From: an uncultured Gaiellaceae bacterium
GTDB lineage: Bacteria > Actinomycetota > Thermoleophilia > Gaiellales > Gaiellaceae
DNA length: 6,630 bases
Direction of reading: 5' to 3'
Assembly: GCA_955652075.1 (NCBI GenBank)
Contig: CATPAS010000056.1
Location: 1 to 6,630 of the forward strand
The translations under genes and the position numbers were made by a program. The notes below the pieces were generated by a model that worked only from the letters and a program-made list of their open reading frames with translations, ran no database searches and had not been told where the DNA came from. Of the stretch, positions 1-6,312 are shown one piece after another. The stretch's first letter is position 1; the number at the start of each line of letters is the position of its first letter.

Positions 1-21
1 CGCGCCGATCCCAGCGGCGCG
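1..21. repeat. GC-rich inverted repeat at the window's left edge
   Basis: Positions 1-7 (CGCGCCG) and 15-21 (CGGCGCG) are perfect inverted complements around a 7-nt loop. The structure touches the window edge, so its full extent is unknown. No T run follows on the plus strand. It could be part of a terminator or intergenic structure for a gene outside the window, or a chance match in very GC-rich DNA. The remaining bases to position 104 hold no supportable gene. Confidence 0.25.
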
Positions 22-52
22 TGAGCTGAGACGATCCCTAGAGAAGGGAGCT

Positions 53-79
53 CGTGAGGGAAACATGGTTTCCCTCACG
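53..79 (-). terminator. Perfect 12-bp stem hairpin after dxr; possible terminator or repeat unit
   Basis: Bases 53-64 (CGTGAGGGAAAC) and 68-79 (GTTTCCCTCACG) are exact inverted complements around the 3-nt loop ATG. The stem begins 25 bp past the dxr stop codon, where a transcription terminator is expected. There is no clear U run on the minus strand, so it would be a non-canonical terminator, a 3'-end stabiliser, or a member of a dispersed palindromic repeat family. The flanking plus-strand stretch at 81-100 repeats GCGAGC-like units, which also looks repeat-derived. The inverted repeat itself is certain; its function is inferred. Confidence 0.5.
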
Positions 80-104
80 GGAGCGAGCCGAAGGCGAGCG
101 ACGC

Positions 105-1166
105 TCATGCGACCTTGAGCGCCTCTTCTACGTGACGGCGGGCCGCCTCGTCCGCAGCGATGAGCTCGTCGAGATCGCGCGCGGCCGATCCGTCGGCGGC
201 GGCAAGCGCATCTGCGACCACGTCCGCGATGCCGAGGAACGGCAGCCGACCCTCGAGAAACGCCGCGACAGCCACTTCATTGGCCGCGTTGAACGCGCAC
301 GGATACGTGCCGCCCTGCTCTCCCGCAGTGCGAGCATGTGCGAGCAGCGGAAACGTCTCCAGGTCTGGCGGCTCGAACTCGAGCGTCATGCCACCGGCGA
401 GGTCGAGCGCCGGAATCGGCGTCGCGCTGCGTTCGGGGTACGTGAGCGCGTAGGAGATGGGCACGCGCATGTCCGGATACCCGAGATGTGCGAGCGTCGC
501 ACCGTCCCGGAAGCGAACGAGCGCATGCACGACCGAGGTCGGGTGCACGACGACCTCGATCTGGTCGTACGGGAGGTCGAACAGGAAGTGAGCCTCGATC
601 AGCTCCAAGCCTTTGTTGGCGAGTGTTGCCGAGTCGACGGTGATCTTCGGGCCCATGTTCCAGGTCGGGTGCGCCAGAGCGGCGGCCGGCGTGACGTCGT
701 CCAGCTCGTCGCGTACCCGGCCGCGGAACGGTCCACCGGAAGCCGTGAGCACGAGCGAATGGACCTGGTCGGCCGAGCGGCCTTCAAGGCACTGGAACGC
801 ACCCGAGTGCTCGCTGTCGACGGGAATGAGCCGGCCGCCGCCGCGTTGGTGCGCAGAGAGAGCGAGCTCTCCTGCGGCGACGAGGCTCTCTTTGTTCGCG
901 AGCGCGAGATCGACGCCGCGCTCGAGGGCCCACAGCGTCGCGGGCAATCCTGCGAAGCCCACAACAGCGTTCAGGACGAGGTCCGGCTCGGCCCGCTCGA
1001 GCAGGTCGGTCAAATCGCCGCCGGCCTGGGTCAACGGCGCCAGTCCGTCGACCGGCTGCGAGCCGGATGCTGCGGCACAGAGCTCGAGCCCTGGATGAGC
1101 TTCGATGATCTCCAGCGCCTGGCGCCCGATCGACCCTGTGGCGCCCAGGAGAGCAATCCTCTTCAC
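105..1166 (-). CDS. dxr: 1-deoxy-D-xylulose 5-phosphate reductoisomerase
   Basis: Cytoplasmic enzyme of the MEP isoprenoid pathway. It converts 1-deoxy-D-xylulose 5-phosphate to 2-C-methyl-D-erythritol 4-phosphate with NADPH and a divalent metal. The 353-aa product has the Rossmann motif GATGSIG (8-14), NKES (91-94), metal ligands in VDSEH (D117, E119), TASGGPF (141-147), HPTW (166-169), DSATLANKGLE (178-188, third ligand E188) and AFNAANEVAVAAF (291-303). The GTG at 1166 is chosen because it yields the family's usual start just before the Rossmann strand; an upstream GTG at 1232 would overlap the divergent gene. No Shine-Dalgarno is visible, but a TANNNT box lies 6 nt upstream, suggesting leaderless expression. 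Oddity: compared with my recall of E. coli Dxr (398 aa), about 33 residues are missing between the NADPH loop (near 35) and the NAVVG strand (66-70), with no frame break. A hairpin follows the stop. Confidence 0.96.
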   Translation of the reverse strand: MKRIALLGATGSIGRQALEIIEAHPGLELCAAASGSQPVDGLAPLTQAGGDLTDLLERAEPDLVLNAVVGFAGLPATLWALERGVDLALANKESLVAAGELALSAHQRGGGRLIPVDSEHSGAFQCLEGRSADQVHSLVLTASGGPFRGRVRDELDDVTPAAALAHPTWNMGPKITVDSATLANKGLELIEAHFLFDLPYDQIEVVVHPTSVVHALVRFRDGATLAHLGYPDMRVPISYALTYPERSATPIPALDLAGGMTLEFEPPDLETFPLLAHARTAGEQGGTYPCAFNAANEVAVAAFLEGRLPFLGIADVVADALAAADGSAARDLDELIAADEAARRHVEEALKVA

Positions 1167-1172
1167 GCCGGA

Positions 1173-1178
1173 AGTGTA
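1173..1178 (-). promoter_or_regulatory. Candidate -10 box for leaderless dxr transcription
   Basis: On the minus strand TACACT fits the TANNNT -10 pattern and ends 6 nt before the dxr GTG. That would place transcription initiation at or next to the start codon, the geometry known for leaderless actinobacterial genes. No -35 match is visible at the expected distance (about 1196-1201). Six-base matches are weak evidence alone; support comes from the absence of any ribosome-binding site and from the lack of read-through supply from cdsA, which is separated by an opposing gene. Confidence 0.35.
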
Positions 1179-1182
1179 GGTT
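1177..1182 (+). promoter_or_regulatory. Candidate -10 box for the divergent GNAT gene
   Basis: TAGGTT fits TANNNT and ends 7 nt before the GTG at 1190, again leaderless-like spacing. It overlaps the oppositely oriented dxr candidate by the two bases at 1177-1178. No -35 hexamer is apparent, and no convincing Shine-Dalgarno lies between the box and the start. A weak GGAAG at 1170-1174 is 15 nt from the start, too far for a good ribosome-binding site. Confidence 0.3.
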
Positions 1183-1189
1183 CGCGGGC

Positions 1190-1666
1190 GTGATCCGCCC
1201 CGGAGCACCCGAGGACGCCGAAGGAGTCGCACGAGTTCATGTCGAGACCTGGCAGGCCGCGTACCCGCACGCCCTGCCGTCCGATCGGCTGCAGGCCCTG
1301 TCGGTGGAGGAAGCGGTCGAACGGCACCGGAGGTGGCCGCCGGAGTTCGTAGCAGAGCACGGCGGCGAGATCGTGGGCTTCGTCGCAGTCGGCAGGAGCC
1401 GGGATCCGGGCACCGACGGCGAGCTGTTCGCGATCTACGTCCACCCGGAGCATTGGGGGACCGGTGTCGGGCGCGAGCTCATCGAGGCAGGCGAAGAGGA
1501 GCTGCGGCGGCTAGGACACCAGGACGCGATTCTCTGGGTGCTGGACGACAACCCGAGGGCGCGGCGCTTCTACGAGCGCGCGGGCTGGTCCCCGGACGGC
1601 GCCACCCGCGAGATCCACATCTTCGGCTTCGATGTCTCCGAAGTCCGCTACGCGAAGCATCTCTAG
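1190..1666 (+). CDS. GNAT-family N-acetyltransferase, substrate unknown
   Basis: A 158-aa single-domain GNAT protein, expected to transfer an acetyl group from acetyl-CoA to an amine on a small molecule or a protein terminus. It opens with the typical IRPGAPEDAEGVARVHVETW segment (2-21). The acetyl-CoA loop is HWGTGVGREL (88-97), preceded by the motif A strand LFAIYVHP (79-86). Motif B is NPRARRFYERAGW (121-133), with N121 and Y128 in the usual positions. No signal peptide or membrane segment is seen, so it is probably cytosolic. The GTG start is the only one giving a normal family N-terminus. It is the only plus-strand gene here, sitting between cdsA and dxr, which are usually adjacent. Its TAG stop overlaps the cdsA stop in the palindrome CTAG, and its start is 23 bp from the dxr start. 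Sequence alone does not reveal the substrate; RimI-like or antibiotic acetylation cannot be assigned. Confidence 0.9.
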   Translation: MIRPGAPEDAEGVARVHVETWQAAYPHALPSDRLQALSVEEAVERHRRWPPEFVAEHGGEIVGFVAVGRSRDPGTDGELFAIYVHPEHWGTGVGRELIEAGEEELRRLGHQDAILWVLDDNPRARRFYERAGWSPDGATREIHIFGFDVSEVRYAKHL

Positions 1667-2460
1667 GCGGCGTTGAACGCACGCAGCAAGTAGTACGACG
1701 CCACCACCGCGAAGAGCAGGGAATCGATCCGGTCGAGTACGCCGCCGTGCGCAGCCAGTAGGCGGCCGCTGTCCTTCACCTGCATGTCGCGCTTCAGCGC
1801 AGATTCGAAGAGGTCGCCGAGCGGAGCAGCGACCGCGATCACCGCGCCGAGCACGATCGACTGCCCGATCGAGAGGTAGTGCTGCTTGTACAGGGAGACG
1901 AACGCGACGAAGATCGTCGCGGCGGTTCCGAAGAGGAAGCCTTCCCATGTCTTCCCCGGCGACAGTGCAGGCGCGAGCTTGTGACGGCCGATCAGCCGCC
2001 CTGCGAAGAACGCCCCGATGTCGCCGGCCCAGACCGCCAGCAGGACGGTAAAGGTCGCGAGCTCCCCTTCGCTCGGAATCTGGCGCAGGAGCAACAGGTG
2101 CGCAAGGCACAGGCCGACCCAACCTGCTCCGAGCACCGTGGACGCGATCGCAACGGTTGCGGACTGCCTCGTTGTCGCGATCCAGTGGAGCAGGAACGCG
2201 AATACCATCGTGCTGAGGAAGCCCGCCGTCGTCCACTCGAGGCCGCCGAGGTGCGCGCCGAGCAGCGACAGCACCGCTCCTGCGTACGCCGCCAGGATGA
2301 CCGGACGCAGCGAGCGGATCATCAGCGCGTACTCGTGCAGCGCAAGAATCGCCGCAACGCCCGCCAGCGCGAACAGCCACCAGCCGCCGGCCCAGACGAT
2401 CAGCAGCACGAGCGGCAGGCCGACGAGCGCGACCAGCACGCGCGAGACTAGAGGGGCCAC
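1663..2460 (-). CDS. cdsA: Phosphatidate cytidylyltransferase (CDP-diglyceride synthase)
   Basis: Integral membrane enzyme that makes CDP-diacylglycerol from phosphatidic acid and CTP, the branch point for phosphatidylglycerol, cardiolipin and phosphatidylinositol synthesis. The 265-aa product is mostly hydrophobic, with several transmembrane segments (for example 8-25, 28-47, 53-70, 80-94, 104-124, 135-155, 178-190, 200-214). The family signature runs from S220 to S247 and includes SALKRDMQVKDSG (220-232) and GGVLDRIDS (239-247); upstream are the conserved D147 and SPGKTWEG (167-174). The GTG start at 2460 overlaps the uppS TAG by one base. An in-frame upstream extension exists but is arginine-rich, lies wholly within uppS and matches nothing in CdsA. 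No Shine-Dalgarno is present; a hairpin sits where one would be. The gene ends convergently with the GNAT gene, leaving no space for a terminator between them. Confidence 0.94.
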   Translation of the reverse strand: MAPLVSRVLVALVGLPLVLLIVWAGGWWLFALAGVAAILALHEYALMIRSLRPVILAAYAGAVLSLLGAHLGGLEWTTAGFLSTMVFAFLLHWIATTRQSATVAIASTVLGAGWVGLCLAHLLLLRQIPSEGELATFTVLLAVWAGDIGAFFAGRLIGRHKLAPALSPGKTWEGFLFGTAATIFVAFVSLYKQHYLSIGQSIVLGAVIAVAAPLGDLFESALKRDMQVKDSGRLLAAHGGVLDRIDSLLFAVVASYYLLRAFNAA

Positions 2461-3200
2461 TACCGGCCGCCGAAGCGGCGCCTGCGGCTGGCGTAGTCGT
2501 CGAGTGCGGCGCGGAGCTGCTCCTCGCCGAAATCGGGCCAGAGCGTGTCGACGAAGACCAGCTCGGCATAGGCGAGTTGCCACAGGAGGAAGTTGGAGAT
2601 CCTCAGCTCGCCGGAAGTGCGGATCAGGAGGTCGGGGTCGGGCATCTCGGGCGCATTGAGGTAGGTCGCGAACGTCTCCTCGTCCAGTTCTTTGCCTCCG
2701 GCGACGGCCCGGTTCGCAGCGTCCACGATCTCGGCGCGGCCGCCGTAGTCGAAGGCGATCCAGAGATTGAGGCGGCGGTTTCCTTCGGTCTCGTGCTCGA
2801 GCGCCGCCATCCGCTGCTGCAGCGCGTCCGGCGCACGGTCGCGCCGGCCGATGAAGCGCGTGCGCACTCCCTGGCGCACGAGGTCCGGCAGCTCACGTTC
2901 GATTGTCTCGGTGAAGATCTCCATCAGCAGCTCCACCTCGGCCGTCGGCCGGTTCCAGTTCTCGGTGGAGAACGCGTAGACCGCGAGCGAGTCGACGCCG
3001 AGATCGATCGCAGCCTCAACGGTGCGCCTCAGCGCTTTCGTCCCGGCCCGGTGCCCGGCGGCGATCGGGAGCCCGCGCTTGCGCGCCCAGCGCGCATTCC
3101 CGTCCATGATGATGGCCACCGCGTGCGCAACGTCCGGCAGGTCGGGCTCGGCCGCCGGACGCACGTGCCGTAGCGTTTTGATCTTCGTGAGGAGGTTCAC
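2460..3200 (-). CDS. uppS: Isoprenyl transferase, probably undecaprenyl diphosphate synthase
   Basis: Cis-prenyltransferase condensing isopentenyl diphosphate onto an allylic primer to make the polyprenyl diphosphate carrier for peptidoglycan and other envelope glycans. The 246-aa product is a usual length. Visible motifs: IIMDGNARWARKRG (30-43) with catalytic D33, GHRAGTKAL (49-57) with H50, YAFSTENWNRP (75-85), DYGGRAEIVDA (151-161), and LLIRTSGELRISNFLLWQ (191-208) with R194, R200 and S202. YAELVF (211-216) supplies the Mg-binding E213, and the C-terminus ends in RRFGG. The GTG at 3200 lies 12 nt after the frr stop with no good Shine-Dalgarno, so translation probably depends on frr coupling. 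Actinobacteria may hold more than one cis-prenyltransferase of differing chain length (mycobacteria pair a short-chain with a decaprenyl enzyme), so product length is not proven. Confidence 0.94.
   Translation of the reverse strand: MNLLTKIKTLRHVRPAAEPDLPDVAHAVAIIMDGNARWARKRGLPIAAGHRAGTKALRRTVEAAIDLGVDSLAVYAFSTENWNRPTAEVELLMEIFTETIERELPDLVRQGVRTRFIGRRDRAPDALQQRMAALEHETEGNRRLNLWIAFDYGGRAEIVDAANRAVAGGKELDEETFATYLNAPEMPDPDLLIRTSGELRISNFLLWQLAYAELVFVDTLWPDFGEEQLRAALDDYASRRRRFGGR
2466..2479 (-). promoter_or_regulatory. UUCG-capped hairpin in the cdsA ribosome-binding zone
   Basis: On the minus strand GCCGC-TTCG-GCGGC forms a perfect 5-bp stem with a C(UUCG)G tetraloop, an unusually stable RNA hairpin. 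It ends 5 nt before the cdsA GTG and lies inside the last codons of uppS, which encode the conserved RRFGG ending. It occupies the place where a Shine-Dalgarno would be. It may simply be a by-product of GC-rich codons for that motif. Confidence 0.4.
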
Positions 3201-3212
3201 AGTCGCGGAGGC

Positions 3213-3773
3213 CTAGACCTCCATGATCTCTGCCTCTTTGTGCTTGAGCAGGTCGTCGATCGTCTTCGTGTGCTCGTCGGTCAGCTTCTGTACGCGTTCC
3301 TCCGCGCGGTGCTCGTCGTCTTTGCCGACTTCGCCCTTGGCCAGATCCTTCAGATGCTGCACGGCATCCCGACGAACGTTTCGCACCGCGATCCTTCCCT
3401 CCTCCGCGATCTTGCGGACGATCTTCACCAGCTCCTTGCGTCGTTCCTCGGTCGGTTGGGGCATCGGGAGGCGGATGACCTTGCCGTCGTTCGACGGTGT
3501 CAGGCCGAGATCCGATTCCAGGAGCGCTTTCTCGATCGCCTTGATCGAGGTTGGATCGAAAGGCTGGATCGTCAGCATCCTCGGCTCCGGAACGTTGATC
3601 GTGGCCAGTTGCTTGAGCGGCGTCTGCTGGCCGTAGTAGTCGATCTGCACACGGTCGAGGAGCGCCGCGGACGCGCGCCCCGTGCGGACAGTGTTGAACT
3701 CGGTCTTCGTGTGGTCGACGCTCGCATCCATGCGCTTCTGGGCGTCCTGGATCAGCTGGTCGGGGGTGGCCAT
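3213..3773 (-). CDS. frr: Ribosome recycling factor
   Basis: Cytosolic factor that, with EF-G, splits post-termination ribosomes into subunits. The 186-aa length is canonical (about 185). The first helix segment contains FNTVRTGRAS (26-35). The short beta domain spans roughly 30-105, including YYGQQTPLKQLATINVPEPR (46-65) and PSNDGKVIRLPMPQPTEERR (93-112). The long C-terminal helical segment contains RIAVRNVRRDA (127-137), with the conserved arginine at 131 equivalent to E. coli R132, and VQKLTDEHTKTID (161-173). The ATG shares one base with the pyrH TGA (TGATG) and follows an excellent Shine-Dalgarno with 6-nt spacing, so it can initiate on its own as well as by coupling. The pyrH-frr pairing is conserved across many bacteria. 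Confidence 0.97.
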   Translation of the reverse strand: MATPDQLIQDAQKRMDASVDHTKTEFNTVRTGRASAALLDRVQIDYYGQQTPLKQLATINVPEPRMLTIQPFDPTSIKAIEKALLESDLGLTPSNDGKVIRLPMPQPTEERRKELVKIVRKIAEEGRIAVRNVRRDAVQHLKDLAKGEVGKDDEHRAEERVQKLTDEHTKTIDDLLKHKEAEIMEV

Positions 3774-4549
3774 CAGCGCTCCTCCTTTGCGGGCGTCGAG
3801 ATGATCGTGCCGATGCGCTCGCCGGCGATCACGCGGCGAATGTTTCCGTCGGCAAGGGCGAAGACGTAGATCGGCAGATTGTTGTCCATGCAGAGCGACA
3901 GCGCTGTGGTGTCCATCACCTTGAGGCCCCGCTCGATCGCTTCCCGATGCGTGAGCTCCGGGAGGAATTCCGCCTCGGGGTCGAGCCGCGGATCGTTTTC
4001 GTACACGCCTGCCGTGCCGTGCTTCGCCATCAGGATGGCATCCGCATTGATCTCCAGCGCTCGGAGGGCGGCCGCGGTGTCGGTCGTGAAGAACGGGTTC
4101 CCGGTGCCGGCTGCGAAGATCACGACGCGGCCCTTCTCGAGATGGCGAATCGCACGTCGCCGGATGTACGGCTCGGCGACCTCCTTCACCTCCAGAGCCG
4201 ACAGCACCCGCGTGTCGGCGCCGCGGTCCTCGAGCGCGTCCTGGAGCGCCAGCGAGTTGAGCACGGTCGCCAGCATCCCGGCGTAGTCCGCCGTCGCCCG
4301 GTCCATGCCCTCGGCCGCAGCCGACATGCCGCGGTAGATGTTGCCGGCCCCCACCACGACTCCCGTCTCGACCCCGGAGGTCTCGACCTCGACGATCTCT
4401 TCCGCGATCGCGTCGATCGTCGCGCGGTCCATGCCGTACTCGCGATCGCCCATGAGCGACTCCCCCGAGAGCTTGAGCAGGATGCGCCGGAAGACCGGGC
4501 TGCCTGTCTTGGTTGCCTCCGCGATCGCTTCTTCGGGCTGGACGGTCAT
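3773..4549 (-). CDS. pyrH: UMP kinase
   Basis: Hexameric bacterial UMP kinase of the amino acid kinase family. It phosphorylates UMP to UDP with ATP and is typically activated by GTP and inhibited by UTP. The 258-aa product contains [13 protein letters not shown] (22-34), [11 protein letters not shown] (64-74), [19 protein letters not shown] (82-100), [20 protein letters not shown] (135-154), [16 protein letters not shown] (176-191) and [16 protein letters not shown] (201-216). The ATG overlaps the tsf stop as ATGA. This start adds roughly 10-15 residues ahead of the conserved first strand compared with typical family members; no better in-frame start is apparent. The reading frame stays open far upstream across tsf, but that extension is arginine-rich and non-homologous. 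No Shine-Dalgarno is evident, so coupling to tsf is likely. Confidence 0.96.
   Translation of the reverse strand: MTVQPEEAIAEATKTGSPVFRRILLKLSGESLMGDREYGMDRATIDAIAEEIVEVETSGVETGVVVGAGNIYRGMSAAAEGMDRATADYAGMLATVLNSLALQDALEDRGADTRVLSALEVKEVAEPYIRRRAIRHLEKGRVVIFAAGTGNPFFTTDTAAALRALEINADAILMAKHGTAGVYENDPRLDPEAEFLPELTHREAIERGLKVMDTTALSLCMDNNLPIYVFALADGNIRRVIAGERIGTIISTPAKEER
3780..3788 (-). promoter_or_regulatory. Strong Shine-Dalgarno for frr
   Basis: AAAGGAGGA on the minus strand, 6 nt before the frr ATG, embedded in the last codons of pyrH (Lys-Glu-Glu-Arg end). It is a close match to the anti-Shine-Dalgarno, and it fixes the frr start. Within the block only tsf has a comparable site. Confidence 0.85.
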
Positions 4550-5345
4550 CCCGTCAGCGCGAAGCGCTCGAACTCCAGCACCTCGGCGCCTTCCTCGGAG
4601 AGCGCCTGACGAACGGTCTTCCCGGTGTCGTGGATCCACGGTTGATCCGTCAGCACGCGATCGGCGAAGAAACGCTTGTTCAGCATGCCCTCGACGATCT
4701 TCTCGCGCGCTTGGTCCGGCTTCGACAGAACCTCGTCCGAGTTCGCGAAGATCTCGCGCTCGGACGTCACGACGTCCTCCGGGACGTCCTCCCTGCCGAC
4801 CCACTGCGGAGACGAGGCTGCAATGTGCATCGCGATCTTGCGCGCGAAGTCCCCTGAGCCGCCACGAACCTGCACGAGCACGCCGAGCTTGTTCGCGGGC
4901 GGGTGCGCATAGCCTTCGATCAGCCCGCCGTCGACCGCTTCGAAGCGTGCCGCGCCCGCGACGACGATGTTCTCGCCGAGCTTGCCCGAGAGCTCCTTGC
5001 GCTCCTCGTCGAGCCGCTCCGCACCGTCCGGACCTTCCGACTCGACCGCCTCGAGCACCTTTTTCGCGAACGCCACGAACTCGTCGTTGTTCGACACGGG
5101 CTCGGTTTCGCAACCGACCGCGACCATTGTCCCGCGCTTCCCCCCGTCGGCAACGCGGTAGCCGACCTTGCCCTCCGTCGTGACGCGGCCGGCGCGCTTC
5201 TCGGCGCTTGCCATGCCGCGCTCGCGTAGGAGGCGCTTGGCCGCTTCGATGTCGCCGTTCGTGTCCTGCAGCGCGCGCTTGCAGTCCATCATCGGAGCCT
5301 GCGTCTGGTCGCGCAGCTCCTTGACGAGTGCTGCGCTGATGCCCG

Positions 5346-5349
<4 letters not shown>
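4546..5349 (-). CDS. tsf: Translation elongation factor Ts
   Basis: Guanine nucleotide exchange factor for EF-Tu in the cytosol. The 267-aa product is slightly shorter than E. coli EF-Ts (283 aa). The N-terminal UBA-like domain (about 3-55) has [18 protein letters not shown] (20-37). Core subdomains follow, with [10 protein letters not shown] (142-151) and [11 protein letters not shown] (161-171), then [10 protein letters not shown] (187-196) and [20 protein letters not shown] (207-226) toward the C-terminus. Oddity: the exchange motif that in E. coli is TDFV (79-82, with D80 and F81 inserted near the EF-Tu Mg site) reads TEPV (82-85). The ATG overlaps the rpsB stop as ATGA and has a strong Shine-Dalgarno 9 nt upstream. 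The gene follows rpsB, as in most bacteria. Confidence 0.96.
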
Positions 5350-6176
<827 letters not shown>

Positions 6177-6290
6177 CGGGATCAGGTCCCCTTTCTGGTT
6201 GATGTGATTGCTGCCGGTGGGGCCTGGCTGGAACCGGCATCCGTCGAACGCCGGCACCGCCACCCAAGCTGATCCGCCGGGTCGGGTGCG
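6177..6290 (-). promoter_or_regulatory. Candidate structured 5' leader of rpsB-tsf
   Basis: Non-coding leader between the upstream terminator-like hairpin and rpsB. GGATCAG (6275-6269) and CTGATCC (6185-6179) are perfect complements that would close a domain of about 97 nt ending 2 nt before the rpsB ATG. Inside, GGTGG (6264-6260) can pair with CCACC (6220-6216), while GCCGG at 6238-6234 can pair either with CCGGC at 6254-6250 or with CCGGC at 6217-6213. A GGGG-containing ribosome-binding site (AAAGGGGA, 6194-6187) lies within the closed domain. Autogenous control of rpsB-tsf by S2 through its leader is known in E. coli; whether this unrelated leader does the same is inference. GC-rich DNA makes chance stems common. 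Confidence 0.35.
6187..6194 (-). promoter_or_regulatory. Shine-Dalgarno of rpsB
   Basis: AAAGGGGA on the minus strand, 10 nt before the ATG at 6176. It is an imperfect match at slightly long spacing, but it is the only purine-rich site near the start and favours this ATG over the one six codons further in. It would be enclosed by the proposed leader closing stem. Confidence 0.55.
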
Positions 6291-6312
6291 AAAAACCGCT
6301 GCATTCTAGCGG
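6291..6312 (-). terminator. Short intrinsic terminator after the pseudouridine synthase gene
   Basis: Immediately after the TAG of the upstream gene the minus strand reads CCGCT, a 7-nt loop, then AGCGG followed directly by TTTTT (6295-6291). A GC-rich stem followed by a T run is the form of an intrinsic terminator, though the stem is only 5 bp. It would separate the upstream gene from the rpsB block. The minus-strand hexamer TAGAAT in its left arm and loop is a competing interpretation as a promoter element. Confidence 0.5.
6303..6308 (-). promoter_or_regulatory. Possible -10 hexamer for the rpsB operon
   Basis: TAGAAT on the minus strand differs from TATAAT at one position and is the best -10-like hexamer I found in the gap upstream of rpsB. 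Initiation would fall near 6296, giving a leader of about 120 nt. No convincing -35 is seen 17 bp upstream (CGCCAG at 6331-6326). The promoter could instead lie inside the upstream gene. Confidence 0.25.

Noticed and set aside
1..78. Minus-strand open frame from GTG at 78 running to the left edge
   Set aside because: Its first codons are the perfect hairpin itself, and the 26 visible codons show no homology such as the RseP that often follows dxr. Too little to call a gene.
54..1193. Long plus-strand open frame (379 codons) opposite dxr
   Set aside because: It is rich in Arg, Glu and Val with no recognisable domain, lies entirely antisense to a clear dxr, and is typical of the open antisense frames of GC-rich genes.
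1511..2569. Minus-strand 352-codon frame overlapping cdsA
   Set aside because: Low-complexity Arg/Ala/Gly composition and an alternative frame to a clear CdsA with its full signature.
2461..2583. N-terminal extension of cdsA inside uppS
   Set aside because: The 41 extra residues are arginine-rich and translate the uppS 3' end in another frame; the membrane protein starts naturally at the GTG at 2460.
4338..5183. Plus-strand 281-codon frame opposite pyrH and tsf
   Set aside because: Serine/arginine/proline-rich antisense reading with no domain; a shadow of two confident genes.
6177..6263. 29-residue N-terminal extension of S2 from an upstream ATG
   Set aside because: The extension has no S2 homology and would overwrite the ribosome-binding site and leader structure; the canonical S2 N-terminus begins at 6176.
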